A DNA stretch of 64,000 bases from Pseudomonas sp. AKS31 (GCF_023634765.1 NZ_JAMLFX010000001.1:775789-839788); one strand, 5' to 3'; positions 34,886 through 43,474 are shown, counted from the stretch's first letter. Notes: generated from the sequence alone by a model not told the origin. A program made the numbers and translations.

Positions 34886-35335
34886 ATGGCCGCCAAAGTC
34901 GAACCGTTCTGGAAACGCAAAACCCTCGATCAACTCGATCACGAGGAATGGGAATCGCTGTGCGATGGCTGTGGTCTGTGCTGCCTGCAAAAGCTCGAGG
35001 ATGAAGAGGACAACAGCGTTTATTACACGCGCATCGCCTGCAAACTGCTGGACTTGAAAACCTGCCAGTGCAGCGATTACCCGAACCGCATCAAGTTTGT
35101 CCCTGACTGCATCCAGCTCACCCCGGGTCAGGCCGAAGAGTTCAAATGGCTGCCGCCGACCTGCGGGTATCGACTGGTCAGCGAAGGCAAGGATCTGCCG
35201 TTGTGGCACCACCTGGTGTGTGGCGATCGCGATGCGGTGCACCATGAGCGGATCTCACAATCCGGGCGCATGCTCGCCGAGGGCAGCGTGCCGGAGGATG
35301 ACTGGGAAGATCACCTGATTTTCCGCGCGGGCTGA
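34886..35335 (+). CDS. YcgN family cysteine-cluster protein (UPF0260)
   Basis: A 149-residue cytoplasmic protein with the YcgN cysteine pattern: '[11 protein letters not shown]' near residue 32, '[17 protein letters not shown]' near 52-68, then 'DCIQL' and 'PPTCGYRL'. The arrangement suggests zinc or Fe-S binding, but the role is unknown. The start follows a TTGAGCC context with no perfect ribosome site; the family N-terminus agrees. The next gene, a degenerate peptidase, begins 35 bases later and may share its transcript. Confidence 0.9.
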   Translation: MAAKVEPFWKRKTLDQLDHEEWESLCDGCGLCCLQKLEDEEDNSVYYTRIACKLLDLKTCQCSDYPNRIKFVPDCIQLTPGQAEEFKWLPPTCGYRLVSEGKDLPLWHHLVCGDRDAVHHERISQSGRMLAEGSVPEDDWEDHLIFRAG

Positions 35336-35370
35336 ATACCTGCTGATTCAAGCTTTACCAAGGAGTGTGT

Positions 35371-36600
35371 ATGGCTGTCGGACTGCAGCGAGCGTTGATG
35401 ATGGCGCTGCTGGCGCTGAGCGCCCCGGTGTGGGCGGCGAAGAAAGTCGATCTGGATTATCACGTGCGCCTGTTGCCGCAAAGCGATCAGGCCGAGGTGC
35501 GCCTGACCCTGGCCAAAGGCGAGGCGGTGCGCAGTCTCGATTTCGACCTTGGCGACGGCAGCCATTACAGCGATTTCAAGGCTGACGGCCAATGGCTGCT
35601 GACCCCGGGCAAAAACGCACGGGGCGTCTGGCGCCCGACCAGTGACAAGGCCAGCCTGACTTACCGTGTGCGCATCAGCCACGGGCGCAAGAACGGCAGT
35701 TTCGACACCCGCATGACCCCGAACTGGGCGTTGATGCGTGGCGATGAACTGGTGCCGCCAGCCAAACTCGATCAGCAAGACGGCACCGAACTGGTCGCGC
35801 GCCTGCAATTCGAATTGCCCGATGGCTGGAAAAGCATCGAAACCGCCTGGCCACGTATCGGCAAAAACAAATTTCGTATCGACAACCCGTCACGCCTGTT
35901 CGACCGTCCGACCGGGTGGATGCTCGCTGGCCACCTCGGTAGCCGCCGTACGCGCCTGGGCGAAACCGAAGTCACCGTGGCCTCGCCGCAAGGGCAGGGC
36001 ATGCGCCGGATGGACGTGCTGACCCTGCTGACATTCGTCTGGCCGCAGGTGCAGGCGGTTTATCCACGCCATCCCGCGAAACTGTTGGTCGTCGGCGCCA
36101 ATGACCCGATGTGGCGCGGCAGCCTCGGTGCCCATGAATCCATCTACGTGAACACGCGATTGCCGCTGGTCAGCGAAAGTGGCAGCAGCGCTTTGGTGCG
36201 TGAGCTGGCGCAGGTGTTCGGGCGGATCAACGACGAGCAGCGCAGCGACTGGATCAGTGAGGGTTTTGCCGAGTATTACGCCATTGAACTGGTGCGCCGT
36301 GCCGGCGGCATGAGCGATGACCGTTATCAGGCGTTACAGGCGAAACTGGCCAGGGATGGCCAGAAGGTCACGACGTTGCGCGGCGAGCAGATCAGCCCGG
36401 CGCAAGTGGCGAAAGCGGTGGTGGTGTTGCAGGAACTGGATGGCGAGATTCGCCTGAAGACGCGCAACAAGCGCTCGCTGGATGATGTGTTGCGCGGGGC
36501 GATGCATTTGGGGACGGTGAGCACCAAGGCGTTTGTGCAACTGGCCGAGAGCGTGCTGGGCGAGTCCTCGAAAGTCCTTGATACCGCGTTGCTACAGTAA
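35371..36600 (+). CDS. exported M1-peptidase-like protein with a degenerate zinc site
   Basis: A 409-residue periplasmic protein with an N-terminal signal peptide ending near 'APVWAAKK'. The N-terminal beta-rich part (about 25-200) is followed by a helical part that looks like the gluzincin (M1) fold, ending in 'SDWISEGFAEYYAIELVRR'. M1 peptidases have HExxH before such a Glu-containing helix. The matching position here reads R277-E278-L-A-Q281, so both zinc-binding His are lost while the later Glu297 remains. It is therefore probably not an active aminopeptidase. An AAGGAG site supports the ATG at 35371. Function is unknown; it travels with ycgN. Confidence 0.75.
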   Translation: MAVGLQRALMMALLALSAPVWAAKKVDLDYHVRLLPQSDQAEVRLTLAKGEAVRSLDFDLGDGSHYSDFKADGQWLLTPGKNARGVWRPTSDKASLTYRVRISHGRKNGSFDTRMTPNWALMRGDELVPPAKLDQQDGTELVARLQFELPDGWKSIETAWPRIGKNKFRIDNPSRLFDRPTGWMLAGHLGSRRTRLGETEVTVASPQGQGMRRMDVLTLLTFVWPQVQAVYPRHPAKLLVVGANDPMWRGSLGAHESIYVNTRLPLVSESGSSALVRELAQVFGRINDEQRSDWISEGFAEYYAIELVRRAGGMSDDRYQALQAKLARDGQKVTTLRGEQISPAQVAKAVVVLQELDGEIRLKTRNKRSLDDVLRGAMHLGTVSTKAFVQLAESVLGESSKVLDTALLQ

Positions 36601-36685
36601 AGATCAAAAGATCGCAGCCTTCGGCAGCTCCTACCTGTGGAATGCGTTTTCCCTGTAGGAGCTGCCGAAGGCTGCGATCTTTTGC
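36601..36685. repeat. REP pair, family A (copy 3)
   Basis: AGATCAAAAGATCGCAGCCT and its inverted partner AGGCTGCGATCTTTTGC, each with the CTTCGGCAGCTCCTAC extension. It starts directly after the stop codon of the preceding gene. Confidence 0.9.
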
Positions 36686-36695
36686 TTTTAAGCTA

Positions 36696-37073
36696 TCAAA
36701 CCCCGGCTTTCGGCGATTTCACTGAATCATTGCCGGTCACGGTAGCGGTGCTGGTCGCCGCCTCGGCATTGGCCTTGAGCTTGCTCAGTTCTTCCCCGGC
36801 CCGCTCGATTTTCGCCCGCACATTGTTCATGTCCTGACGGCTCTTCTCGATCAGGCTCTTCACCGAGCTGTGCCCGGTAATCCCGCGCGCCATGGCCACA
36901 CCGCCAATCGCCACCTGAATCAATCCGAACACACCGCCACGGCGTAGGCCTTTGCCGACCATGATCACGCCACCGGCCAATGAGCCAATGCGCTCCCAGC
37001 CTTCGACGTTCTGCTCGGAACGGCTCTGGAACGGGGTGGATTCGATACGTTCGACACGTTTGAGTTCGGTCAT
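36696..37073 (-). CDS. DUF2892 family small membrane-associated protein
   Basis: A 125-residue protein. Residues about 20-65 ('SEQNVEGWERIGSLAGGVIM' and the following Gly-rich hydrophobic stretch) match the DUF2892/YgaP transmembrane pattern of two short helices. The remaining part is helical and charged ('LIEKSRQDMNNVRAKIERAG') with an Ala/Thr-rich tail. A longer frame exists, but the ATG at 37073 is preceded by GGAGAAAG at good spacing. Role unknown; other DUF2892 proteins occur with stress and sulfur-related genes. Confidence 0.75.
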   Translation of the reverse strand: MTELKRVERIESTPFQSRSEQNVEGWERIGSLAGGVIMVGKGLRRGGVFGLIQVAIGGVAMARGITGHSSVKSLIEKSRQDMNNVRAKIERAGEELSKLKANAEAATSTATVTGNDSVKSPKAGV

Positions 37074-37154
37074 GATCTTTCTCCAGGCAATGAATAATGG
37101 ATAAACAAGCTGACTGCCAGAGCGGTCAGCTCGTTCCATCGGATGTGCGACGCT

Positions 37155-37625
37155 TCAGCGGAATTTCGGCCCGGAGCGGGTGTTCAAGCCCTTTGCCATG
37201 CGGTCGTAGAGCACGACGTTGACCGTGGCGGCGAGGTTCATGCAGCCGGTGGTCGGGATGTACACGACGTCTTCGCACCAGTCGCGGATCTCTTTATCGA
37301 GCGAACCGTCTTCCGGGCCGAAGATGTACAGGGCGCGATCCGGGTGAGTGTATTCCGGCAGCGGTCGGGCGCCCTCGACCAGCTCCACAGCGACGGGCAC
37401 GCAGTTGAGCGGGAGGATCTTTTTCAGATCATCGATGCCGATCAGCGGGATGTCGTAGTGCACGCGTTTGGTGTCAGTGACGAAGTCGGCGGCGCGTTCA
37501 TATCGCTTGCCGGTGTAGAACACCGAGGCCACGCCATAGCAGCCTGCGGCGCGCATCACCGAACCGACGTTTTCCGGTGATTTGGGGTTATACAAACCAA
37601 TGCAGCTGTACCGTTTGTCTGCCAC
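37155..37625 (-). CDS. TrmH/SpoU-family RNA methyltransferase
   Basis: A 156-residue knotted (SPOUT) RNA methyltransferase. Motif 1 'NPKSPENVGSVMRAAGC' with the conserved Asn and Arg, motif 2 'ALYIFGPEDGSLDKEI' and motif 3 'YIPTTGCMNLAATVNVVLYD' are all clear. The likely substrate is a tRNA or rRNA ribose 2'-hydroxyl; the exact site is unknown. The frame is open far upstream through a REP pair, but the GTG at 37625 begins the family sequence 'VADKRYSCIGLYNPK' and is chosen. No strong ribosome site is visible there. Confidence 0.87.
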   Translation of the reverse strand: MADKRYSCIGLYNPKSPENVGSVMRAAGCYGVASVFYTGKRYERAADFVTDTKRVHYDIPLIGIDDLKKILPLNCVPVAVELVEGARPLPEYTHPDRALYIFGPEDGSLDKEIRDWCEDVVYIPTTGCMNLAATVNVVLYDRMAKGLNTRSGPKFR

Positions 37626-37670
37626 GAGCGGGGTGCCTTCGGGAAAAAGAGCGCGATTATACGGGGATAA

Positions 37671-37755
37671 GATCAAAAGATCGCAGCCTTCGGCAGCTCC
37701 TACAGTTGGATGGCGTACACCCTGTAGGAGCTGCCGAAGGCTGCGATCTTTTGCT
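37671..37755. repeat. REP pair, family A (copy 4)
   Basis: GATCAAAAGATCGCAGCCTT and AAGGCTGCGATCTTTTGC inverted, with CGGCAGCTCCTACAG inside each arm. It ends one base before the stop codon of the yajD-like gene on the minus strand. Confidence 0.9.
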
Positions 37756-37756
37756 T

Positions 37757-38128
37757 TTAATCTTCTTTTTTCATCAACCCGGCCAATGCGGCAAACGGGT
37801 TGTGCGTGGCCTTGGCGATCTTCGGCGTGCTCAGCGAGCCTTCGCTGAAATACTGCTGATCGGTGTAGCGCGAGTGTTCGTTGTCGTGGCAATACAGGCA
37901 CAACAATTCCCAGTTCGAGCCGTCTTGCGGGTTGTTGTCGTGGTTGTGGTCGCGGTGGTGCACGGTCAGTTCGCTCAGACGCTTGCCGGAAAATTCCCGG
38001 GTGCAGCGGCCACAGACGTGCGGGTACATTTTCAGGGCCTTGTCGCGGTAGCCCATTTCCTTGTCGCGCTGGTTGTCGGCGAGGATGCGATCCAGCTTCG
38101 ACGTATTGGTTGGGGTGGACGAACTCAT
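37757..38128 (-). CDS. YajD family HNH nuclease
   Basis: A 123-residue protein with an HNH domain. Two CxxC pairs for structural zinc ('HVCGRCTREF' and 'LLCLYCHDNEH') flank the His-Asp catalytic element 'LTVHHRDHNHDNNP'. YajD proteins are small stand-alone HNH proteins conserved in gammaproteobacteria; nuclease activity is presumed from the motif and the biological substrate is unknown. It lies between a spermidine-synthase-like gene and a REP pair. Confidence 0.9.
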   Translation of the reverse strand: MSSSTPTNTSKLDRILADNQRDKEMGYRDKALKMYPHVCGRCTREFSGKRLSELTVHHRDHNHDNNPQDGSNWELLCLYCHDNEHSRYTDQQYFSEGSLSTPKIAKATHNPFAALAGLMKKED

Positions 38129-38176
38129 GGGTTCACCTTTGTAAAAGACTGATGACGGTTATGGGCAGAGTTTAGC

Positions 38177-38863
38177 TCAGCCTTTGAGCTTCTCGGCAAT
38201 CCAGATCGTGTGGCGCGTGCCCTTGTTGCCGTGGGCGAAGACCTGGACTTCTTCTGCCTTGAAACCGGCCTTCTTCAATTTGTCGGAGAACTGCCGGTCA
38301 GCACTGGCCGACCACACGGCGAGCACGCCTTTGGGACGCAGGGCCTTGGCACAGGCATTCAGACCAGCGGCGGAGTACAGCCAGCTGTTGGCCTTCTGCG
38401 TCAGGCCTTCGGGGCCGTTGTCGACGTCGAGCATGATCGCGTCGAAGCCGTTTGGCTCGCTTTGCAGCACCTTGGCCACGTCTTCCTGACGGATCACCGT
38501 GCGCGGATCAAGCAACGGGCGGCCGGACTTTTCCCCAAGCGGGCCACGGTTCCACTCGACCACGCCGGGTACCAGTTCCGCGACCACCACTTCAGCGGTC
38601 TTGCCCAGATGCTTGAGCGCCGAGGCGAGGGTGAAGCCCATGCCCAGGCCACCGATCAGCACCCGCGAATCCGGCCGGCCAGCGACCTTGCGGCACGGAA
38701 TTTCGGCCAGCGCATCTTCGGAACCGTGCATGCGCGTGTTCATCAATTGCCCGCCATCGCCGCCCTGGATCTTGATGACGAAATCCTCGCCATATTCGAA
38801 CAGGCACAGGGCACCGCCGCTTTCAGGGATCGGGGTGGTGTCGAGCAGAACGAAACGTTTCAT
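38177..38863 (-). CDS. spermidine synthase-like Rossmann protein (probably not a true SpeE)
   Basis: A 228-residue cytoplasmic protein resembling the spermidine/spermine synthase fold: 'VIKIQGGDGGQLMNTRMHGS' at residues 30-50, nucleotide loop 'VLIGGLGMGFTLASAL', 'VAELVPGVVEWN', and 'DAIMLDVDNGPEGL'. True SpeE has GGGDG in the nucleotide loop; here it is GGLGMG. The protein therefore may be a methyltransferase-like relative rather than an aminopropyltransferase. No speD lies nearby. The ATG at 38863 is unambiguous; the divergent small secreted gene starts 79 bases away. Confidence 0.78.
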   Translation of the reverse strand: MKRFVLLDTTPIPESGGALCLFEYGEDFVIKIQGGDGGQLMNTRMHGSEDALAEIPCRKVAGRPDSRVLIGGLGMGFTLASALKHLGKTAEVVVAELVPGVVEWNRGPLGEKSGRPLLDPRTVIRQEDVAKVLQSEPNGFDAIMLDVDNGPEGLTQKANSWLYSAAGLNACAKALRPKGVLAVWSASADRQFSDKLKKAGFKAEEVQVFAHGNKGTRHTIWIAEKLKG

Positions 38864-38942
38864 GGAAATCTCTACAAGGGGGAAGGCAAGCAGGCGCGTT
38901 GGGAGTAGCCTGAGCGCAGACTAAGGCCAAACGGAGCCCTTG

Positions 38943-39227
38943 ATGAAGCGCACCATTCTAACGGTCATTGCCCTGGCCGCGCTCTCGATTACTGCAGTGC
39001 AGGCGCAACAGGCCATTCCGGTCAGCCCGGCGCCGCAACCCGGCTCGCCCGGCACCGCGACACCGACGCCGTATCCGCAGATCACGCCAATCAACATTCC
39101 CAAGTCCGGTGCCGGCAGTGGCAGCCCGCCGCTGGTGCCGATCGAAATGCCCAGCCCGCCGAGCAAGGATCAACCGGTGCCGGGCATCGAGCCGAGCGGC
39201 ACCAAGGCGAAAACGCCCGGGGGTTAA
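38943..39227 (+). CDS. small exported proline-rich protein
   Basis: A 94-residue protein with a signal peptide ('MKRTILTVIALAALSITAVQA') cleaved about residue 21. The mature part is low in complexity and rich in Pro, Gly, Ser and Thr ('PTPYPQITPINIPKSG'). No domain is recognised. The ATG is preferred over the TTG one codon upstream. Its TAA stop shares the palindromic TTAA with the stop of the convergent cyclic-nucleotide-binding gene. It is probably periplasmic or surface-associated; function unknown. Confidence 0.72.
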   Translation: MKRTILTVIALAALSITAVQAQQAIPVSPAPQPGSPGTATPTPYPQITPINIPKSGAGSGSPPLVPIEMPSPPSKDQPVPGIEPSGTKAKTPGG

Positions 39228-39697
39228 ACCTGTTGCGCCGCCAGTTGGCCGTCGGCCATGCGCAGACGTTTCGACAGGGAAACGGCGAGGGCGCGGATGA
39301 TCTTCGCGGCGATCTTCGGCGCGTCGTTGAGCATTTTTTCCAGCGAATCCTTGCCCAGGTTCAGCAGTTGGCAGTTACTCGCGGCAATGCAGGTGGCCGA
39401 ACGTCGCTCACCATCAAGCACAGCCATTTCACCGAACGCACGACCGCTGCGCAGGGTGGCCATGGTGATCACCTGACCATCGGGCCCGGTTTTCTGCACG
39501 GCGACCTGGCCGGTGTGGAGGATGCACATGAAACTGCCGGCATCGCCCTCGCGGAAAATCGCTTCGCCTTCGGCCACGGTGCTGATGCTGAAGTAGCCGG
39601 CAGCGGCCGCAAAGTCAGCCAGTTGCAATTGATCGAAGAGGCCGCAGTCCATCAGCCAGTCGCGGATTTCGTTGTTCAGGAAGGTCGGTTCTGACAT
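39224..39697 (-). CDS. cyclic nucleotide-binding domain protein
   Basis: A 157-residue protein consisting of one cNMP-binding domain (about residues 20-140). 'FREGDAGSFMCILHTGQVAV' is the beta-roll and 'GRAFGEMAVLDGERRSATCI' is the phosphate-binding cassette, with Glu and Arg at the positions that hold cAMP or cGMP. There is no helix-turn-helix domain, so it is not a CRP-type activator; it may be a sensor partner or regulatory subunit. It is convergent with the proline-rich gene and followed upstream by a REP pair. Confidence 0.87.
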   Translation of the reverse strand: MSEPTFLNNEIRDWLMDCGLFDQLQLADFAAAAGYFSISTVAEGEAIFREGDAGSFMCILHTGQVAVQKTGPDGQVITMATLRSGRAFGEMAVLDGERRSATCIAASNCQLLNLGKDSLEKMLNDAPKIAAKIIRALAVSLSKRLRMADGQLAAQQV

Positions 39698-39742
39698 GTC
39701 GTCACGGTCTTTTTGTTTTCACTGTTTCAGGCTTCACACGGT

Positions 39743-39832
39743 CCCTATGTAGGAGCTGCCGAAGGCTGCGATCTTTTGATCTTGCCTTTCAAAAAATCAA
39801 AAGATCGCAGCCTTCGGCAGCTCCTACAGGGA
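39743..39832. repeat. REP pair, family A (copy 5)
   Basis: TAGGAGCTGCCGAAGGCTGC with ATCTTTTGATC, then the inverted copy GATCGCAGCCTTCGGCAGCT. It lies in the 194-base gap between the cNMP-binding gene and ptrB, which otherwise shows nothing. Confidence 0.9.
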
Positions 39833-39891
39833 TCTTGGGGGGATCGGCCTCTTGGGTCTGCAATTAAGACCCAAGTGACCGACGGAGTTCC

Positions 39892-41946
39892 TCAGGCCAG
39901 GCCCAAAACCTTGAACACAAATGCATATTCGAGCGCTACGTCACGTAATCCCTGATAACGCCCGCTCATCCCGCCATGCCCGGCGCCCAGTTCCGTCTTG
40001 AGCAGCAGCACATTGTTGTCGGTTTTGGTCGCACGCAATTTCGCCACCCACTTGGCCGCTTCCCAGTACTGCACGCGGCTGTCGTTGTAGCCGGCGATCA
40101 CCAGCGTCGCCGGGTAATTCTGCGCGCTGACGTTTTCGTACGGCGCATAAGCCTTGATCCGCTCGTAAACCTCCGGCTCTTCGGGATTGCCCCACTCGTC
40201 GTACTCGGTGACGGTCAGCGGAAGCTCCGGGTCGAGCATGGTGTTGAGCACGTCGACGAACGGCACTTCAGCAATCGCCACGCCGAACAGATCCGGACGC
40301 TGGTTAAGCACGGCGCCGATCAGCAAACCACCGGCGCTGCCGCCGCTGATTGCCAGTTTTTCCGCAGTGGTGATGCCGTTGAGGATCAAGAACTCGGCGC
40401 AAGCAATGAAGTCGCTGAAGGTGTTGTGCTTGTGTTCCTGCTTGCCGGCGCGATACCAGGCTTCGCCCAGTTCACCGCCGCCACGCACGTGAGCAATGGC
40501 GAAGGCCATGCCACGATCCAAAAGGCTCAGGCGCGCGTGGGAGAACCACGGATCAAGACTCGAACCGTAAGCGCCGTAACCGTACAGGTACAGCGGCACT
40601 GCCTGGCCGACCATTTCGCGCTTCATCACCAGGCTGATCGGCACCTGCGTGCCGTCCGGCGCCGTCGCCCACAGACGCTGGCTGACGTAAGCGTCGGCGT
40701 CGAACGGGCCGAGCACCGGGGTTTCTTTCAACACCGTTTGCTCGCCGCTGGCGAGGATCAGTTGGCGCACCTGCGCCGGGCGGTTCAACGCCTCGTAGCG
40801 CAGGCGAATGCGGTCGCTCTCAAATTCCAGACTGTTTTGCACATAGAGGCTGTAGGCCGCGTCCGGCAATTGCACGCGATAAGGCGCCAGACCGTGTGGG
40901 TGAACTTCGATTATCGGCAGACCACCTTCGCGCAAGCTCAGGGTCATCGCCTCGGTGTTCAGGCTGACGCCGTCGAGCATCACCGTATCGCTGTGGGGGA
41001 TCAGGTTTTGCCACTCGGCCTCAGTCGGCGCGGTGCCGGTGTCCGGCGCTTGATACAGGGCGTAGTTGATGCCGTCACGGTTGGTGCGGATAAACCATGT
41101 CCACACGCCATCAAGCAGGCCGTGATCGACATCGTATTCATGATCCTCGACCCGCGGCGCCAGGCAAGTGAACGGCAGGTGCGGCTGGTGGGCGTCGAGC
41201 GCCCAGACTTCGCTGGTGGTCTTGCTGCCCAGCGACAACAGCAATTGCTGTTCGGAACTGGAACGGTAGCAGTGCAGGAAGAAACGCCCGTCCGGCTCGT
41301 GGAACACCTCTTCGGCCGCGGTGCCGTCGAGGCGATAGCGGAACAGTTTGTGTGGGCGATGGGTGTCGTCGAGTACGCCGAAAAACAGGGTCAGGCTGTC
41401 GTTGGCCCAGGTCATGCTGCCATCGCAGTCCTGAAATTCCAGCTCGCTGACTTTGTCGTTGGCCAGTTCCTTGACGAACAACGTGTAAATCTCATCCCCC
41501 GAGGCGTCGACGCTGTAGGCCAGGCGCTGGTGGTCCGGGCTGATGCTGAAAGCGCCCAGTGAGAAGAAACCGCCCTTGGCCAGTACATTGGGGTCAAGCA
41601 GCAGTTGTTCGCGACTTTCGTCGAGGGTCAGGCTGTCGTCCGCCGGACGCGGGCAGCGGTAGTGCCGGGCGTATTCGTCGCCCGCCGTGGTGCGCGTGTA
41701 ATACAGGTAGGGGCCCCAAGGCGAGGGCAGGGACAGATCGGTTTCAAGCATCCGGCCCTTGATCTCTTCAAACAGGCTTTCACGCAAATCGGCCTGATCG
41801 GCGGTTTGCGCTTCCTGCCAGGCGTTTTCGGCCTTGAGGTAATCGAGCACCGCGTCGGTGTCGCGCTCCTGCAGCCAGGCATACGGGTCGGCACCAGGCG
41901 CCTTGTGGGCAATCGGGGCACTGATGACGTTGGCGGATTGGGGCAT
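39892..41946 (-). CDS. ptrB: oligopeptidase B (S9 prolyl oligopeptidase family)
   Basis: A 684-residue cytoplasmic serine peptidase that cuts small peptides after basic residues. The N-terminal beta-propeller (about 70-400) is followed by the alpha/beta-hydrolase domain. The nucleophile Ser lies in 'AISGGSAGGLLIG' (near residue 537), the Asp in 'LVIAGYNDSRV' and the His in 'GAGHGGMSGRYQG'. 'YGYGAYGSSLDPWFS' is typical of the S9A subfamily. The frame extends upstream past a REP pair; the ATG at 41946 ('MPQSANVISAPIAHK') fits family length. It is monocistronic. Confidence 0.92.
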   Translation of the reverse strand: MPQSANVISAPIAHKAPGADPYAWLQERDTDAVLDYLKAENAWQEAQTADQADLRESLFEEIKGRMLETDLSLPSPWGPYLYYTRTTAGDEYARHYRCPRPADDSLTLDESREQLLLDPNVLAKGGFFSLGAFSISPDHQRLAYSVDASGDEIYTLFVKELANDKVSELEFQDCDGSMTWANDSLTLFFGVLDDTHRPHKLFRYRLDGTAAEEVFHEPDGRFFLHCYRSSSEQQLLLSLGSKTTSEVWALDAHQPHLPFTCLAPRVEDHEYDVDHGLLDGVWTWFIRTNRDGINYALYQAPDTGTAPTEAEWQNLIPHSDTVMLDGVSLNTEAMTLSLREGGLPIIEVHPHGLAPYRVQLPDAAYSLYVQNSLEFESDRIRLRYEALNRPAQVRQLILASGEQTVLKETPVLGPFDADAYVSQRLWATAPDGTQVPISLVMKREMVGQAVPLYLYGYGAYGSSLDPWFSHARLSLLDRGMAFAIAHVRGGGELGEAWYRAGKQEHKHNTFSDFIACAEFLILNGITTAEKLAISGGSAGGLLIGAVLNQRPDLFGVAIAEVPFVDVLNTMLDPELPLTVTEYDEWGNPEEPEVYERIKAYAPYENVSAQNYPATLVIAGYNDSRVQYWEAAKWVAKLRATKTDNNVLLLKTELGAGHGGMSGRYQGLRDVALEYAFVFKVLGLA

Positions 41947-42009
41947 GGAAGGCTCTCGGACAAAGTTCGGAAATAGGGTTTTCGCAGCGCTTGAAACCGT
42001 CGCAGACCC

Positions 42010-42101
42010 TTGTGGGAGCGAGCCTGCTCGCGAAAGCGGTGGGTCAGACAACAATGTTTCAACTGACAGTCCGTATTCGCGAGCAGGCTCGCTCCCACAG
42101 G
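42010..42101. repeat. REP pair, family C (copy 1)
   Basis: TGTGGGAGCGAGCCTGCTCG and the inverted CGAGCAGGCTCGCTCCCACA around a spacer of about 45 bases, in the divergent region between ptrB and the next gene. Confidence 0.9.
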
Positions 42102-42172
42102 TCGTGTGTCTATTGGGACAAGCCTGGCGGGCGAAAAGTCGTTACTATAAGCGCCTCTTTGCCTGCCTTGCC

Positions 42173-42670
42173 ATGGACACCATGACCGAGAACGACTATC
42201 TGATCGCCTGGGGCCTCTACGCCTTTGCCGCTGTGGGCTGCCTGTTGGTATGGATGCGCCTGACCACCTGGATGTGGCGCTGGTTGCGCGAACCGTTGCG
42301 GGTGTTGATGGCGGTGTTGCTGTTCAGCCCGACCATCATTGATCCGGTGAAGGCCAAGGTTGCGCCGTCCATCGCCATCACTGCACTGGATCTGGCCTTC
42401 AAGGTCGGCAACAACGCCTGGCGGGCGGTCTCCGATCTGTTCATGTACGGCATGATCGCGTTCGGCATCTACCTGATTTTCGTGTTGATCCGCTTCCCGA
42501 TCGAGCGTGCTTCCCGTGCGCGTCGTGAACAGGCAGAAGCCGCCAAGGCCGCCGCTCGCGCTGATGACCGCGACGACGATCAACCGTTCGGCGGCGCCGG
42601 TGATGACCGCTACGGTCGCCCGCCAGTGCCGAACAATCCGCAGCGCATGCGGGTCGAGCCGCGCCTGTAA
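42173..42670 (+). CDS. conserved inner membrane protein of unknown function
   Basis: A 165-residue protein with two or three membrane segments (about residues 9-27, 45-65 and 95-115). The cytoplasmic tail is highly charged ('EQAEAAKAAARADDRDDDQP') and ends in a Pro/Arg-rich stretch. No named domain is recognised. Two start codons, 42173 and 42182, are possible and neither has a strong ribosome site; the second gives 'MTENDYLIAWGLYAF'. It is followed 15 bases later by the YafJ-type gene, suggesting an operon of three with the DUF2937 gene. Confidence 0.75.
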   Translation: MDTMTENDYLIAWGLYAFAAVGCLLVWMRLTTWMWRWLREPLRVLMAVLLFSPTIIDPVKAKVAPSIAITALDLAFKVGNNAWRAVSDLFMYGMIAFGIYLIFVLIRFPIERASRARREQAEAAKAAARADDRDDDQPFGGAGDDRYGRPPVPNNPQRMRVEPRL

Positions 42671-42685
42671 CCCGAGAGTCCGCAC

Positions 42686-43462
42686 ATGTGTGAATTACTG
42701 GGCATGAGTGCCAACGTGCCGACCGATATCGTGTTCAGCTTCACCGGCCTGATGCAGCGCGGCGGTCGCACCGGCCCGCACCGCGACGGCTGGGGCATTG
42801 CCTTCTATGAAGGGCGCGGCTTGCGCCTGTTTCAGGACCCGGCGGCCAGTTGCGAATCGGAAGTCGCCAATCTGGTGCAACGCTATCCGATCAAGAGCGA
42901 AGTGGTCATCGGCCACATCCGTCAGGCCAACGTCGGCAAGGTCTGCCTGTCCAACACCCACCCGTTCGTCCGTGAACTCTGGGGGCGCAACTGGTGCTTT
43001 GCGCACAACGGCCAGCTTGCCGATTTCACTCCGATCAAAAGCTTTTACCGCCCAGTGGGCGATACCGATAGCGAAGCGGCGTTCTGCGATTTGCTCAACC
43101 GCGTGCGTGCAGCATTCCCAGAGCCGGTCGATATAGAAGAACTGTTGCCGGATCTGGTCGCGGCGTGCGCCGAGTACCGCAGCAAAGGCGTGTTCAATTG
43201 CCTGCTCAGCGATGGCGACTGGCTGTTCTGCTATTGCTCGACCAAACTCGCACAGATCACCCGCCGCGCACCGTTCGGCCCGGCGCGTTTGAAGGACGTC
43301 GATGTCATCGTCGATTTCCAGGCGGAAACCACGCCCAACGACGTGGTCACGGTGATCGCCACCGAGCCTTTGACCGAAAACGAAACCTGGACCCGCTACG
43401 AACCGGGCCAATGGAGCCTGTGGCGACGCGGCGAATGCGTCAGTCAGGGCAAGACCGAATAA
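42686..43462 (+). CDS. class II glutamine amidotransferase (YafJ family)
   Basis: A 258-residue N-terminal-nucleophile amidotransferase. Cys2 follows the initiator Met ('[10 protein letters not shown]'), the expected catalytic residue after Met removal. Other active-site segments are '[12 protein letters not shown]', 'GHIRQANVG', 'NTHPFV' and '[10 protein letters not shown]'. YafJ proteins are stand-alone glutaminase domains whose partner or acceptor is undefined. It sits between two small membrane proteins in a compact group (15 and 12 bases between genes). Confidence 0.9.
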   Translation: MCELLGMSANVPTDIVFSFTGLMQRGGRTGPHRDGWGIAFYEGRGLRLFQDPAASCESEVANLVQRYPIKSEVVIGHIRQANVGKVCLSNTHPFVRELWGRNWCFAHNGQLADFTPIKSFYRPVGDTDSEAAFCDLLNRVRAAFPEPVDIEELLPDLVAACAEYRSKGVFNCLLSDGDWLFCYCSTKLAQITRRAPFGPARLKDVDVIVDFQAETTPNDVVTVIATEPLTENETWTRYEPGQWSLWRRGECVSQGKTE

Positions 43463-43474
43463 GGATTGCACCCC

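Noticed and set aside
36601-39832. Repeated palindromes considered as a CRISPR array
   Set aside because: Units are inverted pairs between genes, not regularly spaced direct repeats with spacers; no cas genes.
39976-41562. 528-codon plus-strand frame opposite ptrB
   Set aside because: Shadow of ptrB; no start signals or domains.
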